This document shows positions 21,770 through 32,102 of a stretch of 64,000 nt of DNA, one piece after another (within the stretch, counting starts at the first letter, position 1; each line of letters starts with the position of its first letter). The notes below the pieces were generated by a model. That model did no database searches. It was given only the letters and a program-made list of their open reading frames with translations, and was not told the DNA's origin. The position numbers and the translations under genes were made by a program. Where the stretch lies: the NCBI RefSeq assembly GCF_004359515.1, contig NZ_SCWD01000004.1:51994-115993 (forward strand), read 5' to 3'. This DNA comes from Macrococcus carouselicus (GTDB taxonomy: Bacteria > Bacillota > Bacilli > Staphylococcales > Staphylococcaceae).

Positions 21770-21940
21770 TTGAATCCTCCATCATATGCATATTTTATTC
21801 TTTCACATTTCAATCATATCATTGTCAAAATGGTATATAAATGTTTAAGGTTTTATGAAAAATGGTAATGTATATTTAATATGTATCTCTAATCTGCCAG
21901 GTGTGCGGCGTTTACAGAAGATACAAGTGAGGGATCAGTT
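21770..21940. promoter_or_regulatory. Divergent intergenic region
   Basis: An AT-rich 171-base gap between the anchored protein and the GrpB-family gene. It must hold both promoters, but no pair of elements stands out. GTGAGGGATCAGTT is the RBS of the rightward gene. Confidence 0.3.
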
Positions 21941-22447
21941 ATGATAGATAATATGCCATGCAGTTACACACAGCACCGCAATCTGTTCATTGAAGAATCG
22001 AAGCAGTTGATTGAAATATTAGGGAATCACATCATTGAAATTCATCATTACGGCAGCTCAGCAGTGGAGGGAATGCCTTTTACTGGAGACATCCATATCA
22101 TGCCGGTTATCAAAAGCTATCAGCGTGTGGAAGAGAGCACAGCGGAATTTGAACAACTCGGCTTTGAGTATATGGAACGGAGTCCGGACAGTATTTTGTT
22201 TCAGAAGAGAAAAGGTAGCCATCGGATTTGCATCAGATGGGTCGAACAGGAGGACATGGGTCAGGTTCATACATGGCTGCTGATCAGAAACTATCTGAGA
22301 CGGAATGAAGAAGCGAGAGAAAAATATGCGCATTTACAGCTGAAGAATAGACAGCAGACAGCAGGTGCATTTGAGTTTCAGATTCATGAAACAGAATATC
22401 TGACCATGCTTCTTGAAGAGGCGGAAGAATGGGAGAAAAGATTCTGA
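21941..22447 (+). CDS. GrpB family (UPF0157) nucleotidyltransferase-like protein
   Basis: A 168-residue protein of the GrpB/UPF0157 family within the nucleotidyltransferase superfamily. The expected HxGSTAVxG...DI block appears as HHYGSSAVEGMPFTGDIHIM, followed by a GFEYM strand and RIHVH-like HRICIRW. The C-terminal helix (YAHLQLKNRQQ) is typical. Substrates of the family are largely unknown, although some members have been linked to CoA or nucleotide metabolism. It ends at its own terminator. Confidence 0.75.
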   Translation: MIDNMPCSYTQHRNLFIEESKQLIEILGNHIIEIHHYGSSAVEGMPFTGDIHIMPVIKSYQRVEESTAEFEQLGFEYMERSPDSILFQKRKGSHRICIRWVEQEDMGQVHTWLLIRNYLRRNEEAREKYAHLQLKNRQQTAGAFEFQIHETEYLTMLLEEAEEWEKRF

Positions 22448-22463
22448 GAGGAATCTTTTTTTG
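22436..22463 (+). terminator. Terminator after GrpB-family gene
   Basis: AAAAGATTC and GAATCTTTTT arms around TGAGAG followed by T-rich sequence; the TGA stop lies in the loop. Confidence 0.75.
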
Positions 22464-22618
22464 TGTTAAGAGATATAATGAGCTACATTAGTTACAGTGA
22501 GATGAAAATAAGAGAGCGACTTTCTTACTGCCATCCGTCTGCCGTCAGAGAATCAGCAGAGGCTGCGGAAGTGAATGGAGACAGGATTGAAAGGTCTATT
22601 CTGAGAAGGTGGGTAATG

Positions 22619-23581
22619 ATGAAGAAAAGAGCAAGAATTATCTATAATCCGACGTCAGGGCGTGAACTGTTCAAAAGGACCCTGCCGGATGTGCTGATTA
22701 AGCTGGAGCAGGCTGGTTATGAGACAAGCGCTCATGCGACGACTGCTGCAGGAGATGCAACACTTGCAGCGCGTGCGGCCGTTAATGATCGCTTTGATCT
22801 GCTCATCGCAGCAGGGGGTGATGGCACGCTCAATGAAGTGGTGAACGGTATAGCAGAATTAGCACACCGGCCGAAGATCGGTATCATACCGATGGGTACA
22901 GTGAATGACTTCGGCCGAGCACTGATGATTCCGAAAGATATTATGGAAGCGGTGGATGTTATCATTGAAGGCGTGACGGTGCCGGTTGATATCGGGCGTA
23001 TGAACAGTCGCTACTTCATCAATATCGCAGGTGGCGGTAAGATTACTTCAGTATCGTATGAGGCACCGAGCAAGCTGAAGACCATGGTTGGACCGCTCGC
23101 TTACTACATCAAGGGTCTTGAGATGCTGCCGGAGATCAAGCCGACAGATGTCAGAATTGAATATGACGGTGAGGTCTTCTCAGGGGAGGTCATGCTGTTC
23201 CTGGTCGGACTGACCAACTCTGTCGGTGGATTCGAGAAACTGGTGCCGGATGCCTCAATCAATGACGGCCACTTCACCCTTCTATTCCTGGAGAGAGTGA
23301 ATCTGGCAGAGTTCGGTCATCTGCTGACGCTCGTTTCCAGAGGGGAACATCTGAACCACCCGAAAGTACATTATATCAAGGCGCGGGATATCAAAGTCTC
23401 CTCGTATGAGAAGATGGACTTAAATGTTGACGGTGAATTTGGCGGCGTGCTGCCCGCGCATTTCAGCAATCTGGCGAGCCATCTCGAAATCTGCAGTCCG
23501 CTTGATACCATCACACGCTCTAATAATATCGAAAAAATGCGAAAAATCGATGAACAGTACAAGATGTTTGATAAAGAATAA
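22619..23581 (+). CDS. dgkB: Diacylglycerol kinase DgkB
   Basis: A 320-residue cytosolic lipid kinase that returns diacylglycerol, produced by lipoteichoic acid synthesis, to phosphatidic acid. The nucleotide motif is AAGGDGTLNEVVNGIAE, followed by IPMGTVNDFGRAL and the DVDGE-like LNVDGEFGGV near the end. The frame is open from 22463, but the family begins KRARIIYNPTSG, and AAGGT at 22606-22610 precedes the tandem ATGs at 22616/22619. The order gatCAB then dgkB is as in staphylococci, with the accessory anchored and GrpB genes inserted between. Confidence 0.95.
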   Translation: MKKRARIIYNPTSGRELFKRTLPDVLIKLEQAGYETSAHATTAAGDATLAARAAVNDRFDLLIAAGGDGTLNEVVNGIAELAHRPKIGIIPMGTVNDFGRALMIPKDIMEAVDVIIEGVTVPVDIGRMNSRYFINIAGGGKITSVSYEAPSKLKTMVGPLAYYIKGLEMLPEIKPTDVRIEYDGEVFSGEVMLFLVGLTNSVGGFEKLVPDASINDGHFTLLFLERVNLAEFGHLLTLVSRGEHLNHPKVHYIKARDIKVSSYEKMDLNVDGEFGGVLPAHFSNLASHLEICSPLDTITRSNNIEKMRKIDEQYKMFDKE

Positions 23582-23620
23582 GAACAGCCCTGGCAGTCGC
23601 GTGACTGCCAGGGCTGTTCT
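23581..23620. terminator. Bidirectional terminator between dgkB and SDR gene
   Basis: Perfect 18-base arms (23581-23598 and 23603-23620) around GCGT, beginning in the dgkB stop codon. Very GC-rich and stable; T runs are short. Confidence 0.8.
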
Positions 23621-23624
23621 GCTA

Positions 23625-24446
23625 TTAAATCTCGTCTGTGAAATCTGCTGCAATCTCATCATATTCCCAGTTGCGGTGTGATGGATAAAGTGACAGGCCG
23701 CCGTCAGCGACGATCGTCTGTCCTGTGATATATTTGGATTCCTTACTGGCCAGGAATGCAGCGATATTCGCCATTTCCTCAGGTTCAGCAACGTAGCCCA
23801 TCGGCACGAAGCCGTCTGCCTCTTTCTTCTTCTCCTCAGTTGAGAAGTTCTCGGCATTGATCGGCGTATCGATGGAACCAGGCGCAATGTTATTGACGCG
23901 AATCTGAACACGCGCATATTCCAGGGCAAGACTCTGGGTCATCAGCTTCACACCGCCTTTACTTGCACAGTACTGAGCATAATGCGGCCACGGGATGATT
24001 TCATGGACACTTGAAATATTGATAACAACGCCTTTATATTTGCGTTCCATATAGTGTCTGATGGCTTCACGTGAACCGATGAATGTCCCGCGCAAGTTGA
24101 CGTCCATTACTTTGTCAAAATCCTCAGTCTTCATTTCGTGACTGACGATATCATTCTGCATGCCGGCATTATTGACCATGACGTGAAGTGCACCGTATGT
24201 ATCGATCGTTTCCTTGAATAAGTTGAGAAATTCTTCTTCGTTAGTGGTATCAGCTTTGACGGCGATAGCTTCACCGCCGTCTTTCCTGATAGCTTCAACG
24301 AGTGCCTGTGCCTCTTCATCTCTTGAACGGTAATTGATGACGACTTTCATACCTTCTGCCGCGTAACGTTCAGCGATGGCTTTACCGATACCTGAGGCGC
24401 CGCCGGTAATAAGTGCAACTTTATCTTTTAAATCGTTATACATCAT
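23625..24446 (-). CDS. Glucose 1-dehydrogenase-like short-chain dehydrogenase
   Basis: A 273-residue classical SDR. The cofactor motif is TGGASGIGKA, NNAG appears as VNNAGMQND, and the catalytic Ser/Tyr/Lys are in INISSVHEIIPW and YAQYCASKGG. The VINYRSRDEEA segment after the second strand (Arg) suggests NADP use. It resembles the Staphylococcus xylosus / Bacillus glucose 1-dehydrogenase group, so glucose oxidation is likely but SDR substrates are hard to assign. Of three near-tandem ATGs, the one at 24446 is 6 bases from AAAGGAG. Confidence 0.8.
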   Translation of the reverse strand: MMYNDLKDKVALITGGASGIGKAIAERYAAEGMKVVINYRSRDEEAQALVEAIRKDGGEAIAVKADTTNEEEFLNLFKETIDTYGALHVMVNNAGMQNDIVSHEMKTEDFDKVMDVNLRGTFIGSREAIRHYMERKYKGVVINISSVHEIIPWPHYAQYCASKGGVKLMTQSLALEYARVQIRVNNIAPGSIDTPINAENFSTEEKKKEADGFVPMGYVAEPEEMANIAAFLASKESKYITGQTIVADGGLSLYPSHRNWEYDEIAADFTDEI

Positions 24447-24556
24447 TGTCATCTCCTTTAAATGGTGTACTTGTCCTATACCCATATCACTTTTAAGTAA
24501 TCTATGTGACAATGAATTAATAGTGGAATAAAATAGTAGGGAAAGGCGGGAGACAG

Positions 24557-26332
24557 ATGGATTATCGATTAATGATTCTAGGTACAACGGATATACATGC
24601 CCATATCAGTCTTTATGATTATTTTATGGAAACAGAGCAACAGGCAAATGGACTCATTCTCGCAGGCAGTAAAATCCGGGAAATCAGTCAGAAGAACAAA
24701 GAAGAGGGAATTGCTACAGTCGTGCTTGATAACGGGGATATCCTGCAGGGGAGTCTGATTGCTGACTACGCCGCGGATAAACGACCGCATCCTCACCCCG
24801 TCATGCAGATGATGAACGAAATCGGCTATGACGGGATGACGCTCGGTAATCATGAATTCAATTACGGCCTGGATTACTTACGTGAGACAATGGCAGAGGC
24901 GAACTTCCCCGTTGTGAACTGCAACGTCAGAACGGCGGACGGTGAGTATCTGTTCAAGCCTTACACCATTGTCGAGAAGACATTCAGAGATGGCTCTACG
25001 GTGAAAGTAGGTGTGACAGGTGTGGTTCCTGAACAGATCATGATGTGGGATGAGAAATGGCTGAAGGATAATGTTAAGGTCGAAGATATGTATCAAGCAG
25101 CGAAATCATGCGCAGCTGAACTGACTTCATTATGTGATGTCGTCGTCTGTCTCTGTCACACAGGATTGGATCCATCGTTACCTGATGATCCGGGTCTTGA
25201 GAATCAGGTCCATCTGCTGACGACCCTCACTGACATTGATGCGGTTATTTTCGGTCATACCCATCAGCTGTTCCCGTCAGATGAGGTAACGGCTGATTAT
25301 GTCGAAGGGAGTCGTATCCATCATGTCTATGCGGTGCAGCCGGCTTCATTCGGCAGCCATCTCGGCAGAATTGAACTGAATCTGAAGAAGACAGCAGACG
25401 GCTTTAAGATTGTATCCGGTCAGTCTGAGGTCATAGAACTGAAAGATAAGACCTCTATTGACGAAGGACTTGTAAGGTTGAATGAAGAGACTCATCACGC
25501 CATCTTCAGCTATATCAACGAGAAGATAGGTCACACGACGCGTTACATCGACAGCTTCTTCAGTCAGGTCGCACCGAGTGCAGCTGTAGAGATTGTGGCG
25601 AGAAGCGGCAAAAAAGCCTATATCGACAAGTACGGCGAAACTGATCATCTGATTGCTACCTCTGCCCCGCTGAAAGCAGGGCGTGACGGCGCGAACGATT
25701 ATGTCATGGTGCCAAGCGGAGATGTGACGATCAAGGATGCTATCAGCATCTATCGTTTCCCGAACAAGCTGACGTCTGCAACTGTGAAGGGCAGCGTGCT
25801 GAAGGAATGGCTCGAATGGAGCGCTTCCGCTTTCAACTGTTATGACGACTATCTTCTGAAAGACAATCAGTCGATTGCACCAGGCTTTCCGAGCTATAAC
25901 ATGGATATCTTCTATGAGCTGGACTACTTGATCGACCTGACACAGGAAGCCCGCTATAATCATGCCGGCGTACAGGTCAGTGAGAGTGAACGGATCAAGG
26001 AAATCACATTTGAAGGTAGAGCGGTCACTGAAGATGATGTCTTCACAGTACTGACGAATGACTACCGTGTGAACTTCACACCCTTCCTGAAAAACCTGCC
26101 GGCAGTAGTGGAGGACATCGATGTCAGAGAAACTGTGATAAACTATATTAAGGACGAAGGCACTGATTTCAGACCTGTCTGGCCGTTCAGATTCACCCAG
26201 GAAGGGACTTATCGCATCAAGACGAGTGCGCACGCTGAACAGGTCATTAAGCAGTATCCAGCTAGAGTCCTGCAGAAACTGGCAGATGATTTCATTGCTG
26301 TAGAAGTAAACACGAAAGAGAGAAATGAATGA
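24557..26332 (+). CDS. Bifunctional metallophosphatase / 5'-nucleotidase, apparently cytosolic
   Basis: A 591-residue two-domain enzyme. The N-terminal calcineurin-like phosphoesterase contains TTDIHAHI, NGDILQGS-like DNGDILQGSL, TLGNHEFNYG, LCHTG and FGHTHQLFP, which give the dinuclear metal site. The C-terminal 5'-nucleotidase domain (from about residue 340) has ATSAPLKAG and the YRFPNKL region. Such proteins hydrolyse nucleotide monophosphates or 2',3'-cyclic nucleotides and are usually secreted; no signal peptide is present here. The RBS GGCGGGAG precedes the ATG. Its TGA overlaps the ATG of the next gene (ATGA). Confidence 0.85.
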   Translation: MDYRLMILGTTDIHAHISLYDYFMETEQQANGLILAGSKIREISQKNKEEGIATVVLDNGDILQGSLIADYAADKRPHPHPVMQMMNEIGYDGMTLGNHEFNYGLDYLRETMAEANFPVVNCNVRTADGEYLFKPYTIVEKTFRDGSTVKVGVTGVVPEQIMMWDEKWLKDNVKVEDMYQAAKSCAAELTSLCDVVVCLCHTGLDPSLPDDPGLENQVHLLTTLTDIDAVIFGHTHQLFPSDEVTADYVEGSRIHHVYAVQPASFGSHLGRIELNLKKTADGFKIVSGQSEVIELKDKTSIDEGLVRLNEETHHAIFSYINEKIGHTTRYIDSFFSQVAPSAAVEIVARSGKKAYIDKYGETDHLIATSAPLKAGRDGANDYVMVPSGDVTIKDAISIYRFPNKLTSATVKGSVLKEWLEWSASAFNCYDDYLLKDNQSIAPGFPSYNMDIFYELDYLIDLTQEARYNHAGVQVSESERIKEITFEGRAVTEDDVFTVLTNDYRVNFTPFLKNLPAVVEDIDVRETVINYIKDEGTDFRPVWPFRFTQEGTYRIKTSAHAEQVIKQYPARVLQKLADDFIAVEVNTKERNE

Positions 26333-27675
26333 AGAAAAACGATATACTGACAGGCACTGTCATTGATTATACACACGAAGGGAACGGCGTCGTTAAAATA
26401 GACGGCTATCCGGTCTTTATTCCGCATACAGTTAAAGATGAACGCATTACCTTCAAACTGATTAAACAGAACAAAGGGTTCGGTATCGGGAAACTGGTGT
26501 CGATAGAAGAGGAAAGTGCAGACCGCACGACACCACCCTGCATTTATTACCATCAGTGCGGAGGCTGCAATATCCAGCATCTGACTTATGAAGCTCAGCT
26601 GACGATGAAGAGGAACCAGGTGAAGAACCTGGTGCATAAAATGACGAAGCTGGATATTCCAGTAAGGCCTATCATTGGCATGGATCATCCTTGGCGCTAT
26701 CGCAATAAGAGTCAGCTGCCTGTGCAATACAATAATGGCATCGTGACAGGTTTCTATAAGCCTCGGTCACATGATATCGTGCCGATCGAGGAATGCCTGA
26801 TTCAAAAGGAGAGTCATGACCATATCATGAATGCTATCAGAAATCTCCTGCAGAAATATGAAGTCAGCATCTATGACGAGCGGAGACACAAAGGAAATCT
26901 ACGTCATATTGTGCTGCGAAGCGGAACGAAAGTAGACGAGACAATGATTGTCTTCGTGACGAAGAGTCAGAAGCTGCCAAACGCAGAACAGATGGCAGAG
27001 GAACTGATGACTCAGTTTCCTCATATCACGAGTGTCAGACAGAACATCAATCCCGATAAGACGAACGTCATTCTCGGCAGAAAGTCTCTGACTATTCTTG
27101 GTAATGACTATATTCATGATCAGCTGGATGATCTGACATTCGAGATATCAGACATGAGTTTCTATCAGGTGAATCATGAGCAGACGGAGAAGCTGTATCG
27201 CCAGGCGTTGAAGTATGCAGAACTGACAGGCACAGAGAATGTCATTGATGCATACTGCGGCATCGGTACAATCGGCTTATTTATGGCATCACATGCAGAC
27301 CGTGTCTACGGGGTTGAAATTGTCGAGAAGGCGATTATGGATGCCAAGCGCAATGCAGGGAACAATCAGCTGTCAAACACTCATTTCGAGGCGGGCAAGG
27401 CCGAGGAAATCATCATCAGATGGCAGCAGGCAGGTATCAAGCCGCATGTTGTGATGGTCGACCCGCCGCGTAAAGGCTGTGACCCGGTATTCATCGAGAC
27501 GCTGCTTGAACTTGAACCGGCGCGCATCGTCTATGTATCATGTAACCCGTCGACTTTGATGCGTGATATTCAGCTGCTGCAGGCGAAGTATGATATCGAG
27601 GCGCTCACACCAGTCGATATGTTCCCGCAGACGACCCATGTTGAGGTAGTCTGCAAGATGACGTTAAAGGGATGA
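26329..27675 (+). CDS. rlmCD: 23S rRNA (uracil-5-)-methyltransferase, RlmCD/RumA family
   Basis: A 448-residue SAM-dependent enzyme that makes 5-methyluridine in 23S rRNA (U747 and/or U1939 in this family). An N-terminal TRAM domain is followed by a [4Fe-4S] motif [13 protein letters not shown], the SAM site [22 protein letters not shown] (Asp378) and [11 protein letters not shown] with catalytic Cys405. It is therefore complete, in contrast to the paralogue at 47.7 kb. It overlaps the nucleotidase stop by ATGA and is followed after 4 bases by dinB. Confidence 0.93.
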   Translation: MKKNDILTGTVIDYTHEGNGVVKIDGYPVFIPHTVKDERITFKLIKQNKGFGIGKLVSIEEESADRTTPPCIYYHQCGGCNIQHLTYEAQLTMKRNQVKNLVHKMTKLDIPVRPIIGMDHPWRYRNKSQLPVQYNNGIVTGFYKPRSHDIVPIEECLIQKESHDHIMNAIRNLLQKYEVSIYDERRHKGNLRHIVLRSGTKVDETMIVFVTKSQKLPNAEQMAEELMTQFPHITSVRQNINPDKTNVILGRKSLTILGNDYIHDQLDDLTFEISDMSFYQVNHEQTEKLYRQALKYAELTGTENVIDAYCGIGTIGLFMASHADRVYGVEIVEKAIMDAKRNAGNNQLSNTHFEAGKAEEIIIRWQQAGIKPHVVMVDPPRKGCDPVFIETLLELEPARIVYVSCNPSTLMRDIQLLQAKYDIEALTPVDMFPQTTHVEVVCKMTLKG

Positions 27676-27679
27676 GGCT

Positions 27680-28759
27680 ATGGAAAAGAGAATCATTCAT
27701 GTCGATATGGATGCATTCTACGCGCAGATAGAGCAGCGAGATAACCCGCGACTGAAAGACAAGCCGGTCATTGTGGGCGGTAAATCCAGTTCGCGGGGCG
27801 TCGTCGCAACGGCCAGCTATGAAGCGCGGAAGTTCGGCGTGCATTCCGCAATGCCGATGAGCCGGGCACATCAGCTCTGTCCGGACGGCTATTATGTCAC
27901 GCCAAGATTCAATAGGTACCGTGACGTCTCCAACACCATTATGGAAATTTTCAGAAGCTATACAGATTACGTGCAGCCGGTGTCCCTGGACGAAGCCTAT
28001 CTCGATATCACGCACCTCGTCCGCCGGGATATGCCGGCATCACGCATTGCCTCCTTCATCAAACGGGATGTACTGGAAGCGACGGGCTTGACCTGCTCAG
28101 CGGGTGTATCCTATAATCGGTTTCTCGCCAAAATGGCATCGGGTATGAATAAGCCGGACGGTCTGACTATCATCCATCACGGTAATGTCCATGATATCCT
28201 CATGCCGCTTCCTATCGGTGACTTTCCAGGCGTCGGCAAAGTGACGGAGGAACGGATGAAAGAGCGTGGCATCCATACAGGTGAGGACCTGTACAGCCAT
28301 TCAGAGCGTGACCTCATCAACTGGTTCGGTAAACGCGGTCCAAAGCTGTATCATTATGCACGCGGCATCGGCGACGATACCGTGCAGTCTGAACGTATCC
28401 GTAAATCCATAGGCAAGGAGACCACCTTTGAAGTCGATAAGAATGATGACGAGGAAATCCTCGCCGTTATCAGGAAGCTCGCGCAGCAGGTCAGCACCAA
28501 GATGAATCAGTATGGCCTGGTCGGTGACACGGTGACCGTCAAGATCAAGGAATTCGACTTCAGGTCGCTGACGAAACAGCTGAAACTCCCGGAAACAATT
28601 GCTGAAGCAGACGAAATCTATAACATCAGCTATCATCTTTATACGGAACTTAAATCAGTGGAGCGTCCCATACGTTTAATCGGGGTCACTGTGGGGAATC
28701 TAAAAGAGAAGAATTTCGAGAACATGACCATATATGATTTTATACAACGGAAAGAGTGA
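27680..28759 (+). CDS. dinB: DNA polymerase IV
   Basis: A 359-residue Y-family translesion polymerase. Catalytic metal sites are [14 protein letters not shown] near the start and [10 protein letters not shown] around residue 100. [12 protein letters not shown] and the HhH segment [12 protein letters not shown] follow, then the little-finger domain. No terminal beta-clamp motif is obvious. RBS GATGAGGCT. It lies in a nucleotidase-rlmCD-dinB unit with small overlaps or gaps. I see no clear LexA box immediately upstream, as expected for an internal operon gene. Confidence 0.95.
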   Translation: MEKRIIHVDMDAFYAQIEQRDNPRLKDKPVIVGGKSSSRGVVATASYEARKFGVHSAMPMSRAHQLCPDGYYVTPRFNRYRDVSNTIMEIFRSYTDYVQPVSLDEAYLDITHLVRRDMPASRIASFIKRDVLEATGLTCSAGVSYNRFLAKMASGMNKPDGLTIIHHGNVHDILMPLPIGDFPGVGKVTEERMKERGIHTGEDLYSHSERDLINWFGKRGPKLYHYARGIGDDTVQSERIRKSIGKETTFEVDKNDDEEILAVIRKLAQQVSTKMNQYGLVGDTVTVKIKEFDFRSLTKQLKLPETIAEADEIYNISYHLYTELKSVERPIRLIGVTVGNLKEKNFENMTIYDFIQRKE

Positions 28760-28764
28760 GCACG

Positions 28765-28974
28765 ATGAAATTTAAATTTTCTATCATTGCAATTACTGCA
28801 CTGTTATTTGCAATGTTTGTCATGGATACATGGGAGCATGGATTTGACCTCTGGAAACTGCTCGGCATTATTGTGCTTGCCGCATTTCTGTTCTGGGTGG
28901 ATCACAAACTGGAACGACCCGTATCGCGTACAAGCATCAAGGAGAACATACAGAGAAAAACAGGTCCAAAATAA
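28765..28974 (+). CDS. Small two-helix membrane protein of unknown function
   Basis: A 69-residue protein with two hydrophobic segments (about residues 4-19 and 28-43) separated by DTWEHGFDLWK and a basic tail. It starts 5 bases after the dinB stop, so it is probably co-transcribed. The GTG at 28756 overlaps the dinB end and is less likely. I do not recognise the family. Confidence 0.6.
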   Translation: MKFKFSIIAITALLFAMFVMDTWEHGFDLWKLLGIIVLAAFLFWVDHKLERPVSRTSIKENIQRKTGPK

Positions 28975-29008
28975 AGAACATATCCTGGTAGCAGGATATG
29001 TTCTTTAT
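28973..29008. terminator. Bidirectional terminator after dinB unit and exonuclease
   Basis: AAAGAACATATCCTG and CAGGATATGTTCTTT are perfect 15-base arms around GTAG, separating two converging genes. Confidence 0.9.
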
Positions 29009-29899
29009 TTATTGATAGAAGGTGATGAGCTGTTTCAGCTTATCGTCACTGATCAGCAGGACATCCTCACCGCGAGCGATACGGTTGGTCACTGCATTCT
29101 CCTTGGACGCGGGTTTATTTCCTTTCTGTCTGCCGAAGATAAAGATATCTGCTGCTTCGATATCACTTTCGTAACTACCGCCATGATCGACGATATACTG
29201 GACGACGTCTTTTCGTTTCAGATGCAGGGTACCTGAGATGGCAATCTTCTTATTGTGGAAGGGATGCGTCATATCAAAGGATTCTGTGGTCGGCCTGATA
29301 TCAGCCAGTTCCTCGTTGTAACGGCTCATCTGCTGTCGCTTCGATGTCTTATATTTCATGCCGGATAGATAGGACCGGTGGCGTTTCAGATAATCATCAA
29401 GAGAATCATAGTGCTTGAGCAGACGTAGTGTAATCATCGCACTGGCTTTTGCATCATTCAGCGCATGATGGTGCCCGTGAAAATCAAGGTCGTAGAATGC
29501 CATCATATTTTTCAGGCTGTAACTATGGTTCTTAACGGTCTTCCGCGCCATATTGCATGAACAGAAGTAAGGTATTTTCGGCAGTTCAAGATCATAGCGT
29601 TCAATCGACTGATAGAGCACATTCATATCGAACCGCGCGAAATGAGCGACAATAGGCAGGTCACCGATGAAATCCATCATATGAGGGAAGACGTCCGGGA
29701 ATATCGGCGCATTCGTCACATCCTCCGGTTTTATGCCGTGAACCGCAATATTGCCTTTGGAGAAATACGTCTCCGGATTGACCAGGGTATAGAAGGTCTC
29801 TGTCATCATATTACCCTGAACTTTGACCATCCCGACACTGCAGACACTGGCCGGCTGCCCGTTCGCTGTCTCGAAATCGAGCGCAATAAATTCATTCAT
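29009..29899 (-). CDS. DnaQ-like 3'-5' exonuclease with C-terminal BRCT domain
   Basis: A 296-residue protein. The N-terminal DEDD exonuclease domain shows IALDFETANG (Asp/Glu), VAHFARFDMNVL and HHALNDAKASAMITLRLL (ExoIII His..Asp). The C-terminal BRCT domain (about residues 210-296) begins KIAISGTLHLKR and contains DIFIFGRQKGN. This is the stand-alone epsilon-like family that trims DNA ends in Firmicutes; replicative proofreading is instead built into PolC. RBS AAAAGGAGGACGACTG. Single gene. Confidence 0.85.
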   Translation of the reverse strand: MNEFIALDFETANGQPASVCSVGMVKVQGNMMTETFYTLVNPETYFSKGNIAVHGIKPEDVTNAPIFPDVFPHMMDFIGDLPIVAHFARFDMNVLYQSIERYDLELPKIPYFCSCNMARKTVKNHSYSLKNMMAFYDLDFHGHHHALNDAKASAMITLRLLKHYDSLDDYLKRHRSYLSGMKYKTSKRQQMSRYNEELADIRPTTESFDMTHPFHNKKIAISGTLHLKRKDVVQYIVDHGGSYESDIEAADIFIFGRQKGNKPASKENAVTNRIARGEDVLLISDDKLKQLITFYQ

Positions 29900-29927
29900 C
29901 AGTCGTCCTCCTTTTGTATCAATTATA

Positions 29928-29965
29928 CAAAAAAAGAGACAGAACCGATAAAGGTTTGTCTCTTA
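29928..29965 (-). terminator. Terminator of the feo operon
   Basis: On the minus strand AAGAGACAaACC and GGTTcTGTCTCTT form a stem around TTTATC, followed by TTTTTTTG. It overlaps the last codon of the small feo gene. Confidence 0.8.
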
Positions 29966-30121
29966 TAGAAGTTTGTCGTTTGGCACCTCGCAGCCGCAGT
30001 CTTTGTTCACAGAGCAGCTGTTGCATTTACCTTCTTTTGATTTCTTGAAGAACTTCACAAGGGTATAAGTCGCATAGCCGAAGATAAGCAATGCGAGCAA
30101 TAGATTGATAAGTAATGACAT
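29963..30121 (-). CDS. FeoB-associated Cys-rich membrane protein
   Basis: A 52-residue protein: one N-terminal membrane helix (LLINLLLALLIFGYATYTLV), a basic stretch, then the Cys-rich tail CNSCSVNKDCGC. Proteins of this form follow feoB in many Firmicutes and are thought to help Fe(II) uptake, perhaps in the role of FeoC. AAGGAGACGCTT fixes the ATG at 30121. It is the third gene of feoA-feoB. Confidence 0.85.
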   Translation of the reverse strand: MSLLINLLLALLIFGYATYTLVKFFKKSKEGKCNSCSVNKDCGCEVPNDKLL

Positions 30122-30131
30122 AAGCGTCTCC

Positions 30132-32102
30132 TTATATGAACCAGTTGCCGATCTGGTAGACGGCAAAGGTCAGAATATAGGCGATGGCAATAGGATAGAG
30201 CATCGCGAAGAACGTCCATTTCCATGACGAGGTCTCTTTTCTGATAGCGGCGACAGTCGACAGACATGGAATATAAAGCAGGATGAACAGCATGAAGGCA
30301 TAGGCGGAAAGTGGCGTGAACTGACTATGGATGATCTGGATGAGGGCATCATCACTGACAGCATAGATAATCGCCATGGCACTGACGATAACTTCTTTCG
30401 CCAGGAACCCGGGAATCAGTGTCGCACCTGCCTGCCACGTACCGAAACCGAGCGGTGCGATCAGCGGCGCGAATATACCGCCGATCATCGCGAGATAGCT
30501 GTCACCGATACCGACACCCAGGCCGTCAGGACCGGTATAGTTCAGTAGCCAGATCAGCACAGAACCCCCGAAAATGAATGTACCTGCCTTCTTGACAAAC
30601 CCTTTTCCTTTTTCCCACGTGCTGCGCCATAACGTCTTGAGTGACGGCAGCCGGTAAGGCGGAAGCTCGATGACGAAAATCGATGTATCATTCCTGAGCA
30701 CTGTCTTGGACAGAATGAAGCTCATCAGTAATGCGACGACCACACCGATGACGTAGAGACTCAAGACGATCAGTGCCTGATTCTCCTTGAAGAAGATGCC
30801 GGCAAACAGAGCATAGACAGGCAACCGCGCTGAACACGACATAAAGGGTGCAATCAGAATAGTCGTCAGCCGTTCCTTTTCCTCCTCGATACTGCGAGCA
30901 GCCATAATACCAGGTACATTGCAGCCGAAGCCGATGATCATCGGAATGAAGGATTTGCCGTTCAGACCGAAGAACTCCATCAGGCGGTCCATGATGACGG
31001 CGATCCGGGCCATATAGCCTGAGTCCTCCAGCAACGAGATAAAGAAGAACAGAACGAGAATCTGCGGGACGAAGACAAGAACGCCGCCGACCCCGGCGAT
31101 AATACCATCAGTGACCAGGTTCTGCAGAAAAGGGACAACACCGAGACTCGTCATCACATTATGTGCCCAGTCTGTCAGCGGGCCGCCGAAGAAGCCATCC
31201 AGTATATCGGATAAGGGTGTACCGATCCAGGTGAACGTCGTCTGGAAGATCAGCCACATCAGCAGCAGGAAGATCGGCATGCCGAAATATTTATGCGTCA
31301 CAATATTATCGATGCTTTCTGTCAGATAGATTTTCTGTTCAGTCGGCCTGACAATGACACCGTCCAGCAATTCTGTTATTTGCTGCTGGCGAGCTGTTAA
31401 GATGGCTTCTTTAACAGGAAAATCAAGGCTCGCTTTAATATGTTCACGTTCCGCGTCGTGTTCGACATATTCAATGACAGCGGGATTATCCATCAGATAC
31501 TGAACGGCAAGGAAGCGATGATGCCTCTTCTCGAGCTTAAGATGACTGAAAGTCGGGAGCAGTTCCTTGATTGCCGCTTCAATCCGTTCGTCGTAGCGGA
31601 TGGTCATGCGCGTTGCTGACAGGTTGTTATCATTGAACGCCTCAAGCACTTCATGTGTACCTTTTCCCGTACGCGCAACGACCGGAATCACCGGGATGCG
31701 CAGACGACGCATCAACAAGTTGATGTCGATATGAAGTCCGCGTTTCGCTGATACGTCCACCATATTCAGTCCCATCAGCATCGGCGCCCCGAACTCCATC
31801 AGCTGAATGGTCAAGAGCAGATTGCGACGTAACTGCGAGGCATCGACGATATTGATCATACCGGAGAATGTTTCATTTAAAAGAAAGCGGGTGACAACTG
31901 ATTCATCCTTTGAGATAGGAAGTAAATCATATGTACCCGGTAGATCGACGAGATTACCATAGTTCTTTTTGAGTTTGCCGACCTTCTTCTCAACAGTGAC
32001 CCCGCTCCAGTTACCGACATATTCGTAGGAACCGGTCAATGCATTAAAAAGAGAGGTCTTACCCACATTAGGGTTGCCGAGAATGCAGAATGTATTAGTC
32101 AT
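30132..32102 (-). CDS. feoB: Ferrous iron transport protein B
   Basis: A 656-residue Fe(II) permease. It has an N-terminal G-protein domain with G1 [10 protein letters not shown]3 DLPGTYDL and G4 NMVD, a helical regulatory domain, then about 8 or more membrane helices with the paired Gate motifs ([18 protein letters not shown] and [13 protein letters not shown]). The frame extends upstream to 32135, but homology to other FeoB starts at [11 protein letters not shown], giving the ATG at 32102 that overlaps the feoA stop by 8 bases. Its SD is poor, so translation probably depends on feoA. Confidence 0.95.
   Translation of the reverse strand: MTNTFCILGNPNVGKTSLFNALTGSYEYVGNWSGVTVEKKVGKLKKNYGNLVDLPGTYDLLPISKDESVVTRFLLNETFSGMINIVDASQLRRNLLLTIQLMEFGAPMLMGLNMVDVSAKRGLHIDINLLMRRLRIPVIPVVARTGKGTHEVLEAFNDNNLSATRMTIRYDERIEAAIKELLPTFSHLKLEKRHHRFLAVQYLMDNPAVIEYVEHDAEREHIKASLDFPVKEAILTARQQQITELLDGVIVRPTEQKIYLTESIDNIVTHKYFGMPIFLLLMWLIFQTTFTWIGTPLSDILDGFFGGPLTDWAHNVMTSLGVVPFLQNLVTDGIIAGVGGVLVFVPQILVLFFFISLLEDSGYMARIAVIMDRLMEFFGLNGKSFIPMIIGFGCNVPGIMAARSIEEEKERLTTILIAPFMSCSARLPVYALFAGIFFKENQALIVLSLYVIGVVVALLMSFILSKTVLRNDTSIFVIELPPYRLPSLKTLWRSTWEKGKGFVKKAGTFIFGGSVLIWLLNYTGPDGLGVGIGDSYLAMIGGIFAPLIAPLGFGTWQAGATLIPGFLAKEVIVSAMAIIYAVSDDALIQIIHSQFTPLSAYAFMLFILLYIPCLSTVAAIRKETSSWKWTFFAMLYPIAIAYILTFAVYQIGNWFI

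Noticed and set aside
22463..22618. N-terminal extension of DgkB in the same open frame
   Set aside because: No RBS before 22463, and DgkB homologues start at the KKRARIIYNP segment, which has its own SD.
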